Under the pieces are notes generated by a model, which was not told the origin of the DNA, did no database searches, and saw nothing but the letters and a program-made list of their open reading frames with translations. This document shows, piece by piece, positions 21,768 through 31,398 of a stretch of 64,000 nucleotides of DNA (position 1 is its first letter; each line of letters starts with the position of its first letter). The stretch comes from Astragalus membranaceus. Lineage: Eukaryota > Streptophyta > Magnoliopsida > Fabales > Fabaceae. The position numbers and the translations under genes are program-made. The stretch spans positions 37,753,109 to 37,817,108 of the forward strand of contig CM076849.1 of assembly GCA_039519185.1 (NCBI GenBank), in the 5' to 3' direction.

Positions 21768-22619
21768 AGAATTCTCTAACTTTATCAATAGAAAATGGTA
21801 AATTTAACATGTCAAATACATGGAAATGATTGAAAGGACCTGATCAATAATTCATTACTGAGTTGGATATTCAAACTACTCATGATAATTTCATTACTGA
21901 CGTGATGATGTGTATAAGTTTTCTTTATATTCATTTTTGTTCATCAGTGGAGCATTCCTATGTAGCTGGAGCTGTAATTTTGTTGGTTTGTTATTTATAG
22001 GTGGCAAAACAAAATGATACCCATTCTTGTGGCTATTATGTGATGATAAATATGATGACTATAGTCTCCACAACTATCACTAACAATTGGAAAAAGGTAA
22101 TTGAATTTTTCAACTTTTAAGATTATTACTAGATAATTATTATTGAGTCGATATTAGATTAACTCATCGTTCTTATTTATCTTTTATTGTTTTAGGTATT
22201 CAATTCAACTGATCCGTTCACATCTGAAGAATTGAAGGACATTAGACAAGTTTGGGCTGAATTCTTTATATGGTTGTACGAGGAGCGTAAGCCGGTTGGA
22301 AAGGAAGAAAGAAGAAAGAAGAAAGAAGAAAGAAGAAAAATCAACTTAAGTGAAAGTGTAGTGTAGTTGATCATTATCGTATTTTGGAATATTATTAGAA
22401 TTTCAAGGAAGTGTAGTATTAGCGTATATTTTGGTATGAAATCTAACAGTTAACTCTATATATTTAAGTAAAGTAGTTTAATTACCATGTGTGTATGTGT
22501 CCCTCTTGCCTAGCTGAAATTGTAGTACTTTAATTACTTTAAAGTATGTGCAAGAAATGATTGTATAAGAAGGGTGAAGCAAAAAAAACAATCAAAATCA
22601 TAAAAAAAAAAAAAAACAT

Positions 22620-23085
22620 TAGTTTTAAAGTCGGATATTCTTCTGATGCTGCCTAATATCCGACTTAAAAGCATGCTTTTAAAGTCGGATATTCTTATAA
22701 ATCCGACTTTAAACGTGTTCCAGAAAGACCATAAACGCGTTATAATTAAAGATTTAAAGTCGGATTATTGAATTTATCCGACTTTAAAATGCGTTTTAAT
22801 TAAAGATTTAGAGTCGCATTATTGAATTTATCCGACTTTAAAACGTGTTTTGATTAAAGATTTAAAGTCGGAATATTGAATTTATCCGACTTTAAAACGC
22901 GTTTTAATAAAAGATTTAAAGTCGGATTATTGAAGTTATCCGACTTTAAAACCGTATTTTAAAGTCGGACGCCCATCCGACTTTAAAATTTCAGACTTTC
23001 TAAGTCACCTTAATAGAAGTCGGATGAATATCCGAATTTTGAATGTCCAAAATATCCGACTTTAAATCCTGTTTTTTTACTAGTG
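22620..23085. repeat. Right subterminal repeat region of CACTA 2
   Basis: A unit of about 60 bp, containing TTTAAAGTCGGATTATTGAA and TTATCCGACTTTAAAACG, is repeated four to five times. Each makes a short inverted pair of AAGTCGGAT and ATCCGACTT. In En/Spm these subterminal words bind the element-encoded TNPA/TNP1 protein; by analogy these are the binding sites for the protein encoded at 18432-22366. Confidence 0.8.
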
Positions 23086-23812
23086 AGTACTACAGTTTGT
23101 TAGAAAAAATGATGCGGATGTGTATTTGGAATGGGAAACTAAAATTGAACAATTTTTTTCCTGTAACAATTACTCTGATCTTCAAAAAGTGCAAGTTGCT
23201 TCAATTGAATTTACAAATTACGCTTTGGTGTGGTGGGATCAATTGACAAATGAGAGGAGAAGGCACAATGAGGCAGTCATTGCCACATGGGAGGAGATGA
23301 AGAGGCTCATGAGGAAGAGGTTCATTCCTTCATACTACAACAGAGAGTTGCACAACAAACTACAGAGACTCACCTAAGGTAACAAAAGTGTTGATGTGTA
23401 CTACAAGGAGATGGAGGTACCGAAAATTAGAGCAAATGTGGAGGAAGATGAAGAAGCAACCATGGCCATATTCTTGCATGGTCTAAATCGTGATATGAGT
23501 GACATAGTGGAACTCCAACACTATTTTCAAATAGACGATTTGGTTCATCAAGCCACAAAGGTAGAACAACAACTCAAGAGGAAGGGTCAAATAAGAAGAA
23601 GCACTACCACTTCCAATCCTCAAAATTGGAAGAGCGGTGTTAAGAGCGAAAGTAGTTCATCATCCAAAGAAACTGCGGCTGGCCCAAAAGTAAAAACACT
23701 ACAACTAGTCCTTCTCAAGTTGTTTCAACTAACCGGGCTGTTAAGTGTTACAAGTGCCAAGGTTAAGGACACATGGCATCTCAATGTCCTACCAAAAGAG
23801 TTATGCTTGTAA
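23086..23812 (+). pseudogene. Gypsy gag, C-terminal part with zinc knuckle
   Basis: The frame continues the gag started at 9658: KNDADVYLEWETKIEQFFSC, SIEFTNYALVWWDQL, RKRFIPSYYNRELHNKLQRL. A TAA at 23375-23377 is followed in frame by GNKSVDVYYKEMEVPKIRAN. Near 23744 the CYKCQG..GHMASQC zinc knuckle is interrupted by a TAA and a frame change. Gag forms the particle and binds element RNA; this copy cannot. Confidence 0.85.
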
Positions 23813-26054
23813 AGGAGGTTGAGGAGGAGGACGAAGGGGCTGAAGAAGGGAATTTTGATGAGGAGGAGACCCAAATACCTAGTGGAGAGTTACTTATGAT
23901 GAAAAGGTTGTTGGAGGTCGTGGTAAAGGAGGAAGATACAACACAAAGGGAGAACATATTTCACTCAAGATGCCTTGTACAAGGCAAGGTATGTTCCCTT
24001 ATTATTGATGGTGGGAGTTGTACCAATGTTGCTAGCACAAGGTTAGTTTCTAAACTTCAACTAGAAACTAAACCACATCCCAAACCATATAAACTTCAAT
24101 GGCTTGTCAATGATATTGAAATGATTGTTGATAAGTTAGTAGAAACAACTGCTTTTTCAATTGGTATGCATGAGGATGTGGTTGTTTGTGATGTAGTTCC
24201 TATGGAGGCTAGCCATCTCTTGTTGGGAAGGCCTTGGCAATTTGATAAAAATGGCAATCCTGAAGGGCATACCAACAAGTACTCTTTTGTTCATCATGGA
24301 AAACGTATTGTATTGGCTCCTTTGAGTCCAAGTGAGGTGAGAGATGATCAAAAAATATTGAGAGAAAAATGTGAAAAAGAAAAAGAAAAAGAAAAATAAA
24401 AAGAAGAAAAGATCGCCAAAGAAAAAGAGAGAAAAAGTGACAAAAAAAAAGATGGATGGAAAAAAGAAAGAAAGTTTGATGGCGACAAAATGGGAGGTTA
24501 AAAATGCTATTTTTACAAGTCAGCCCCTATATTTGCTTTTTAGCAAAGAGGTGGCTTTGCTGAAAAATTTACCTAACACTCAAGAAATGCCTAGTTGCAT
24601 AAATTCTCTTTTGCAAGAATTTGAGGAATTGTTTCCTAAGGAAGTACCAAGTGGGGCTGCCATCTTTGAGAGGGATTGAGCACCATATTGATCTCGTCCC
24701 AGGGGCTGCTTTGCCTAATAGGCCATCCTATCGAAGCAATCCACAACAAACACAAGAGATACAAAAACAAGTGGCTGAGTTGGTAAGTAAAGGTTGGGTA
24801 AGAGAAAGTTTAAGTCCATGTGATGTCCCTGTTATTTTAGTTCCTAAGAAAGATGGTAGTTGGAGAATGTGCACTGATTGTAGGACTGTTAATAATATCA
24901 CTGTCAAGTATAGGCATCCAATACCTAGGTTAGATGACTTGCTTGATGAATTGTTTGGTGCATGTTTATTTTTCCAAAATTGATTTGAAAAGTGGATATC
25001 ATCAAATTAGGATAAGGGAAGGGGATGGGTGGAAAACTGCTTTCAAAACTAAAAATGGTTTACATGAGTGGTTAGTTATGCCTTTTGGATTAACTAATGC
25101 ACCCAGCACTTTCATGAGATTAATGAACCATGTTTTGAGGGAATTTTTGGGAAAATTTGTTGTTGTATATTTTTATGATATCTTGATATATAGTAAAAAT
25201 TTAGAGGACCATTGCATTCATCTAAGGGCTGTTTTAAATGTGCTAAGAAAAGAAAGTTTATATGCAAACTTGAAAAAATGTGTTATTTGCACGAATCAAG
25301 TTATTTTTCTAGGTTTTGTCATAAGCTCTCAAGGAGTACATGTGGATGAAGCAAAGGTGAAGGCAATCCAAGAATGGCCAACTCCCAAAAATATGACTGA
25401 GGTAAGAAGTTTTCATGGTTTAGCAAGTTTCTATAGGAGGTTTGTCAAGGATTTTAGTACTATTGCTGTACCCCTTTAAAAAATTGTTAAAAAAAGAAAT
25501 TGGTTTTAAATGAGGTGAGAAACAAGAACAAGCTTTTTCTATCCTTAAAGAAAAGCTCACCCAAGCACCAATTCTAGCATGGCCTAATTTTTCAAAATCT
25601 TTTGAAATTGAATGTGATGCTTCCAATATTGGAATTAGGGCTGTTTTGATGTAAGAAGGTCATCCAATTGCTTATTTTAGCGAGAAATTAAAAAGGGCTG
25701 CCCTAAATTACTCAACTTATGATAAGGAATTGTATGCCTTAGTAAGGGCATTGCAAACATGACAACATTATTTTCTACCCAAAGAATTTGACATTCATAG
25801 TAATCATGAGTCCTTGAAGTATCTAAAAGGACAAGGTAAGTTGAATAAGAGGCATGCTAAATTGGTTGAATTTTTGGAGCAATTTCCTTATGTGATTAAG
25901 CATAAGAAGGGTAAAACCAATGTTGTGCCTGATGCATTGTCAAGAAGGTACGCCTTACTCTCTACCCTTGAAACTAAAATTTTTGGTCTTGAACACATTA
26001 AGGAATTGTATGAGCACGATCTTGACTTTTCTGTTAAAATGGATTTTTTTTAGG
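23773..26054 (+). pseudogene. Gypsy protease, reverse transcriptase and RNase H, broken
   Basis: Protease: VCSLIIDGGSCTNVASTRLV near 24000 (D-G-G-S active-site type). Reverse transcriptase: DVPVILVPKKDGSWRMCTDC, then after a one-base shift near 24980 FSKIDLKSGYHQIRI, MPFGLTNAPSTFMRLMN and VVYFYDILIYSK. The catalytic YxDD motif is changed (Asp to Tyr). RNase H: FEIECDASNIGI and NYSTYDKELYALVRAL with stops at the VLM and LQT positions, then KKGKTNVVPDALSR. It ends at the LTR-like insertion at 26055. Confidence 0.88.
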
Positions 26055-29000
26055 TGTAGCGACCGAAAAATCCGGGCGAGGATTCCTCGAAGGTTCAAAA
26101 ATGAAGCCGCCGCCAACGCTTAATTTTTAGGGCAAACATCGGTAAATCCCTTTGGAATGGATAAAGGTCCTTGAGACCAGATTAGGGTTCGGGAGTCGGT
26201 TATGCATGGGGAAGGTGTTAGCACCCCACGACATCCTTCCTAATGAAGGTTACCTCCTAATTAGTTGTAGAAAAAAATGTTAACTTTGAAAATGTTAAAT
26301 TTTACCCTTTTATTGAAAGAAAAAGACTTAATAAAAATTTTAGTTTTTTGTGCTTGACAGGAGTGGGCCCCCGCTCCTACGTATCTCCAGGTGCGATGGA
26401 GAAATCAAAGCTACATAGTTCTTTAGTTAGAAAATGTTTGTTGGTTGGTGTTTTTTAATATAGGGGTTTTAGGACTGTGTGATCGGTGTTGAAGGACCAC
26501 TGGGGGTCTGAAAGAGCGCTGGGGCTCTGAAGGGCCGCTGAGGGCTGAAGGAGCGCTGGGGCTCTGAAGGACCACAGTTCACTTATCCTAAAACGATGAC
26601 TAACCCAGCTGTATGACCGACTTAATCCCCTACTTTGAAAATAAGATTTTTGATTTTTGAAATGAAAGAGATGTGTTTGTATTTTTTAATTTAGAAATTA
26701 TTTATTTTAAATAGGGATTTTAGGACCTGATCCGTAACGGTTCATTAGTGACCTAAAAAGCAGACTAACCCGACTGTACAGTCGACTTAGTCCCCTATTT
26801 ATATTTTGTGGTTTTTTTTTTGTAATAAAAAGAATTAAGAAAGAAAGGTAATGGAAATTGTTTATTTTTGCGCTTGACAGGGGTGTGACCCTGCTCCTAC
26901 GTATCTCTTGGTAGAGAATCAAAGGCTACATAGTTCTAGTATAGAAAATGTTTGCCTATTTATATTTTTTAGTTAATGTTTTTTGGAATGGTTATAGGGA
27001 TTTTAAGACTCGTGAGCCGTACAGCTCATTCATCTTAAAACGCTGACTAAATCGATTGTACAATCGACTTAATCCTCCATTTGAGAAAAGTTAGTCAAAA
27101 GGAAACTTTATTTTGTTAAAAAAAATCTAGAAGAGAGACACAGGCAGAAAAAATAGGGAGAAAATGAAAGGGATAGCGAAAATAAAAGCAGGCAGGTGCA
27201 ACTAGTATAAAAATCTGAGTTTGCTTTTGGGTTTAAAAATCCGAGTTTAAAAATTTAAAAAAAAAACAGGTGCAACGGGGGTGCGAATATAAATCTGAGT
27301 TTAAAAATTTTAAAAAAAGCAGGTGCTACATTACTGAAACAGAGGGGTGCAAAAATGAATGGTGTTGTTTGCTTTTGGGTTTCGACAGCAACATGAATGT
27401 TGTGGTTGTTATCTTTTCTTTTTCCTTTAAAAGAGTGGGCTAATAAATAATAAATAGTGTATCCACAATTAATATGAAAAAAAAAAGAATAAAAGGGGGT
27501 GATACAAAAGGGGAACAGAAGGCATTGGGGAACCCTAAATTTCAAATCAGCCGCATCCTATAACCAGAGAGAGAAAGATGAGAACGCAAAAATGGAGGAA
27601 AATTAAACAAGAGGAAGAGAGAGAGAGAAACCAAACATAGAGAGGCGATGAGAAGGAGGATGCTAGTAGGGCGGTGCAAGCGGTGGTACGTGTGCCACAG
27701 CATGATTAGTTTCATTCGCTCGATTAGACGCTTCAGAAAAGTCCACTCCAAGAAGAGAAAGAGACAATGAAGTTGGAGGATCATTAGAAGACGACGTCGT
27801 TTCTAAAGGCGTTAGAACACCACCAGTCCTTGGGACAGGTCGGTAAATATGATAAGAAGAAACAACTGGTACACTGGAATCGCTCACATCGGATCCCGAG
27901 GGAGAATCAGGTGAGGGAGGGTTCATGTAAAGACCAGTGGAAACTGGAATAGCCGCACCGGAACTCACAGACCTTTTAAATGGTTGAGCATCATCGATCA
28001 TGATAGAACCACACTTACGCTTCAAAGTAGAGTTCCAGTGATTCTTGATACCGTTATCGGTTCTATCGGAGAGGAGACAAGCGATGGTAGCCCACTTGTT
28101 TCCGAAACGAGCGTGTGCTCTGATTATTGTGTCGTCTTCTTCCGGCTTGAAAGCTCGGTGCTCGACCTGAGGAGAAAGCTGATTGCACCACCGGAGTCTA
28201 CACGACTTGCCGGAACGACCTGGAATAGATTTGCTGATCAAGGACCAATTTCTAGGTCCGTGTTTCTCCACGAGTTTTTGGAGAGCTTCGTCTTCTTCGA
28301 GGGCTCCATGGACCTTTGATCCGATCCATTTCTCTTCTTGTTATCACTGTTTTGTGTTCATTTTTTGGGGGGGATTTCAAAGGGTCATAAATGAGAGTGT
28401 TATGGGAAACGGAGGAGGAGGAGACAGTGAGGGTGTTTGAGGGTTTTGGATAGTCGCGGTTGTTTGGGCTGTGGTGGTGTCTACAGTGGAGGGGAGGAGA
28501 CAGTGAGGGTGTTTGGGGGTTCGATTGGTGGTTCAGTTGGTGGTTGTTTGGGAGGTGAGGGAGAGTAGGGTAGGCGGAGAGGGAGGATGAGGTATGGTGG
28601 AGATGATGGTGGTAGTTTTTTTCCTTTCGATTCTATTCTTACTCTTTTTGTTTTTTTTTTTTGCTTCCTTTTTTTGACTGTGTGTGTGTGTTTTCTGTAT
28701 ATCCGTGCCTCCCCTTTTTCAGTGACACACTGTTTGGTATTTGTAGGCCAATTGGTGTGATGGAGGAATCCAAAAAAGGACAGTCAACAATTAGGGTAAA
28801 AATGGCACCAAAAGGACAGCATCCTTGAGGAGGAATTGGGGAGGAATGAAAAGGACAAGAGCTGGCATCAAGGACAGTCAAAGGAAGGATAAAGAATCAA
28901 AAGGACAGCCAAGGGGAACCCTAGCTAGGGCAAGCAGTTGCGCCCCCTCCCTCTTTTTCTTTTTTATTGAATTTTGTATTTGAATTTTTTGTACTATTTA

Positions 29001-29267
29001 CATTTTTTGCTTTTTTGTTTATGTGTAAAAAGACTTGATTATGTAATAAAAGGGATTTTGGCTATTCTGCTTTTGCTTAATTTTATATTACATTTTATTT
29101 ATATTTTTTATACTTTATGAAATAGAGCAATATCAACAAAAACGAGTATCGAAATAAACGTCACACGTTGACTGTTAAAGACACGTGCACGATTAAAATG
29201 ACGATAACAAAAAAAACTTTTTTGGATTTTTTTTTGTCAATTAGCCGGACAAAATTAGGGTATGACA
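26055..29267. mobile_element. Solo-LTR-like element (3.2 kb), TSD TTAGG, carrying a MYB sequence
   Basis: The block starts TGTAGCGACCGAAAAATCCG and ends GGGTATGACA (TG..CA). The 5-bp duplication TTAGG lies at 26050-26054 and 29268-29272, and the gypsy integrase resumes right after. The first 300 bases do not recur at the right end, so it is one LTR-sized unit and not two LTRs around an interior. It contains two to three diverged copies of a block with GACAGG.GTG..CCGCTCCTAC then GTATCTC and TACATAGTTCT (near 26355, 26880). Very long LTRs of this kind are known in Tat/Ogre-type gypsy elements of legumes; the clade is a guess. Confidence 0.7.
27663..28329 (-). pseudogene. MYB44/73-type R2R3-MYB sequence, frameshifted and truncated, inside the LTR-like element
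   Basis: On the minus strand ATG 28329 gives MDRIKGPWSP. One extra base then shifts the frame until EKHGPRNWSLISKSIPGRSG, then KSCRLRWCNQLSPQVEHRAF, HARFGNKWATIACLL, TDNGIKNHWNSTLKRKC, then TGLYMNPPSPDSPSGSDVSD and SLSLSLLGVDFSEA. These are the R2R3 domain and motifs of MYB subgroup 22 (MYB44/70/73/77; ABA, stress and auxin response regulators). The tail ends early (HVPPLAPPY, stop at 27663), about 90 residues short of the family. There is no intron, as in the normal genes of this group, so DNA or RNA capture cannot be told apart. Confidence 0.8.
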
Positions 29268-29274
29268 TTAGGCA

Positions 29275-30353
29275 CAATGATTATTTGTTTAAAGAAAAAA
29301 GGTTGTGTGTGCCAAAAGGATCCATTAGAGAACTCTTAGTCAAAGAGGCCCATGAAGGGGGTTTAATGGGACATTTTGGTGTTCCTAAAACTTTGGAAAT
29401 TTTGAAAGAACATTTTTATTGGCCTCACATGAAAGTTGATGTGCAAAAATATTATGAAAGGCGCATTGTTTGCAAGAAGTCCAAATCCAAAGTTATGCCC
29501 CATGGTTTATATACTCCATTGTCTGTTCCTGAATATTCTTGGATTCACCTTTCCATGGACTTTGTCTTAGGGTTACCTAAAACAAAGAACGAGAAAGATT
29601 CTATTTTTGTTGTTGTGGACAGGTTCTCAAAGATGGCACATTTCATTCCATGCAAAAAGGTGGATGATGCTTGCCACGTTGCTGATTTGTTTTTCAAAGA
29701 AGTGGTGCGCCTACATGGCCTACCAAAAAGCATAGTGTCCGACCGAGACACTAAATTTCTAAGACACTTCTGGAGAACTTTGTGGGGTAAGGTCGGAACT
29801 AAGTTACTATTCTCTACAACCTGTCATCCCAAACTGATGGGAAAACTGAGGTAGTAAACCGAACCCTCTCTACTCTTTTAAGGGCTGTGCTTTCAAAGAA
29901 TTTGAAAATGTGGGAAACATGGCTACCACATGTTGAGTTTTCTTATAATAAGGCTGTCCATAGTACCACTAATCACCCCCCCATTTGAGGTTATGTATAG
30001 TTATAATCCTTTAACGCCTCTGGATCTTCTACCATTACCTAACACATCTCTTTTGAAGCATAAAGATGGCAAAGCCAAAGCTGAATTTGTCAGAAATTTG
30101 CATGAGAAATTCAAAATGCAAATTGAAAAGAAAAATGAAGGTTATGCCAAAAGTGCCAATAAAGGGCGCAAACAAGTCATTTTTGAACCCGGGGATTGTG
30201 TTTGGGTTCATATGAGGAAAGAAATGTTTCCAACACAAAGGAAATCCAAATTAATGCCTAGGGGTGATGGTCCTTTTCAAGTAATTGCCAAAGTCAATGA
30301 TAATGCTTATAAAGTGGACCTTCCCAGTGAGGTGATGAAGATTTCAATTTGAG
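29275..30353 (+). pseudogene. Gypsy integrase, broken
   Basis: HNDYLFKEKRLCVPKGSIRE, GGLMGHFGVPKTLEILKEHF and a degraded HHCC finger (the CxxC is IVCKK). The core follows: YSWIHLSMDFVLGLP (first Asp), FVVVDRFSKMAHFIPC, LPKSIVSDRDTKF (second Asp), then a frameshift near 29850 and another near 29985. C-terminal: VIFEPGDCVWVHMRKEMFP, GDGPFQVIAKVNDNAYKVDL. No chromodomain is seen before the polypurine tract. Confidence 0.88.
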
Positions 30354-30365
30354 ATCGAATTCTTC

Positions 30366-30380
30366 TCAAGAGGGAGGGAA
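30366..30380 (+). promoter_or_regulatory. Polypurine tract of the gypsy element
   Basis: CAAGAGGGAGGGAA lies immediately before the TGATGAGG start of the right LTR. It would prime plus-strand DNA synthesis. Confidence 0.75.
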
Positions 30381-31393
30381 TGATGAGGACATGGAGCACC
30401 AAGATGCCCTTCAATATTTAGGAGGTCCAATGACTAGGTCAAGGGCAAGGAGAGTCCAAGAAAGTTTAGTCCAATTCATAACCAAGGCAATGTCAAATGA
30501 GGGCACATATGTAATTGCACCAAAAAAACCATGCTTGGCATACAAGTTATGGAGGAGGCGCAAGTTGCATGACAAAAAAAATGGATCCAAGTCATTGTAT
30601 TTTAATTAAATAAAACTGCATGTGCCCAATTGATATTTTTTGAAACAAGACACTAAGTTGTTTATTTTGGTGTGTTTAATCCACTTCAAGTGGTGTGTTA
30701 GTCACATATTCCATATGTGATGATAGAGTCAATAATTGTTGCATCAAAGAAAGACTTGAATGAGAATCAAAGCCAATGAGTTAAAGCCAATGAGTTACAA
30801 GACAAAGAGATAAATGCTCCAACACCTCATTATTGACATTATGCATGGAGTGTAATTTCCATTAAGTTGTGTTGTTGTAACCTTTCCTAGTCTTGAATTG
30901 CTTGTAATTGATTTTTATTACACTAGCTTAGGATTCCATCTTGCTTATTTCGAATTCCATAGCTAGAAGAGTTGTAATAGCTTTTGGTCTTCCTTTTCTT
31001 GTAACAGCACTCCTCTTACTACAAATAGAGGGTGTAAGTGTGATTGAATTTTTAGCAAAGATTTTATCTATATTTTGAGTTCATACACTCTAGGTTCTGG
31101 ATTGGGCCATTTTATTTGATCTTTATCAAGAAATCATTTTCTTGTGGTGATCCTCACATTCCTAGGGTTATCCTAGTCTTGGATAGACAATGTGGCGCCT
31201 CTTACCTTCATTCCATTTCCTTCACAAAAATCACAAAAGAATACTACCTATTGTTGGTATATTTTCCATATCCCTAAACCCACAAAATTTCCTATCTTTT
31301 CTTTAACCAAAAAAATACAAAAATACAAGTTACAACCAGAACTCTAAATTGAAAAGCAAAGAATTGGCCAAATTTCACACAAGGTGGCCATCA
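30381..31393 (+). repeat. Right LTR of the gypsy element
   Basis: 1013 bp, TGATGAGGAC..GGTGGCCATCA, followed by the CTTTC duplication. Its first part still carries a short frame (EGGNDEDMEHQDALQ), so the end of the coding sequence overlaps the LTR. It is the only full-length LTR copy here. Confidence 0.88.
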
Positions 31394-31398
31394 CTTTC

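Larger units (their letters stand above)
18432..22366 (+). pseudogene. Second CACTA gene: TNP1-type protein with Ulp1-like (C48) C-terminus
   Basis: Nine exons with GT-AG borders: 18432-18692, 18834-19049, 19167-19418, 19506-20071, 20156-20326, 20408-20512, 20595-20661, 22001-22096 and 22196-22366. The N-terminal half has the plant transposase 'Ptta/En/Spm' features (FDIPNDEKLKNYWISYAGER, TSRGGYPMIKEKWKKNYVEA, GKPDHFGRVRAAARGVG). A Glu/Arg coiled coil follows (KEELREELRGKLREELR). The C-terminal half is Ulp1-like: KHWQLFVICP with the catalytic His, THSCGYYV with the Cys. Where Asp is expected in 'DSL' it has CSLHNPP. Exon 3 has an in-frame TAG near 19210 (KNNF-stop-HTTSRGGY). Intron 7 is swollen by copia LTR remnants. 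Confidence 0.85.
9852..23085 (+). mobile_element. CACTA DNA transposon 2, near full length (13.2 kb)
   Basis: Left end GACTAGTGAAAAAACAGGAA at 9852 (first base G instead of C); right end, read inward, CACTAGTAAAAAAACAGGAT finishing at 23085. The target duplication AGT lies at 9849-9851 and 23086-23088, and removing the element restores the gag frame. It contains a leader-like exon (about 10050-10272), an antisense captured chimeric gene (11551-13176), TNP2 transposase (14668-17854), a MITE, and the second TNP1/Ulp1-type gene (18432-22366). Subterminal AAGTCGGA words are dense at 22620-23070 and present at 9880-10010. One frameshift in TNP2 and one stop in gene 2 are visible, so it is probably not autonomous now. 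Confidence 0.92.
9129..31393 (+). mobile_element. Ty3/gypsy LTR retrotransposon, opened by two nested insertions
   Basis: The target duplication CTTTC flanks it exactly (9124-9128 and 31394-31398). Order: left LTR 9129-9384, primer-binding site, gag from 9658, interruption by CACTA 2 (9852-23085), rest of gag, protease, reverse transcriptase and RNase H to 26054, interruption by an LTR-like element (26055-29267), integrase to about 30353, polypurine tract, right LTR 30381-31393. Domain order PR-RT-RH-INT defines Ty3/gypsy. I see no chromodomain after the integrase. Several stops and frameshifts break the polyprotein, so it is not active. Confidence 0.92.

Noticed and set aside
26055..29267. 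MYB44-like sequence as an independent host gene
   Set aside because: It lies wholly inside a retroelement unit bounded by TTAGG duplications within another retrotransposon, is frameshifted and lacks its C-terminus.
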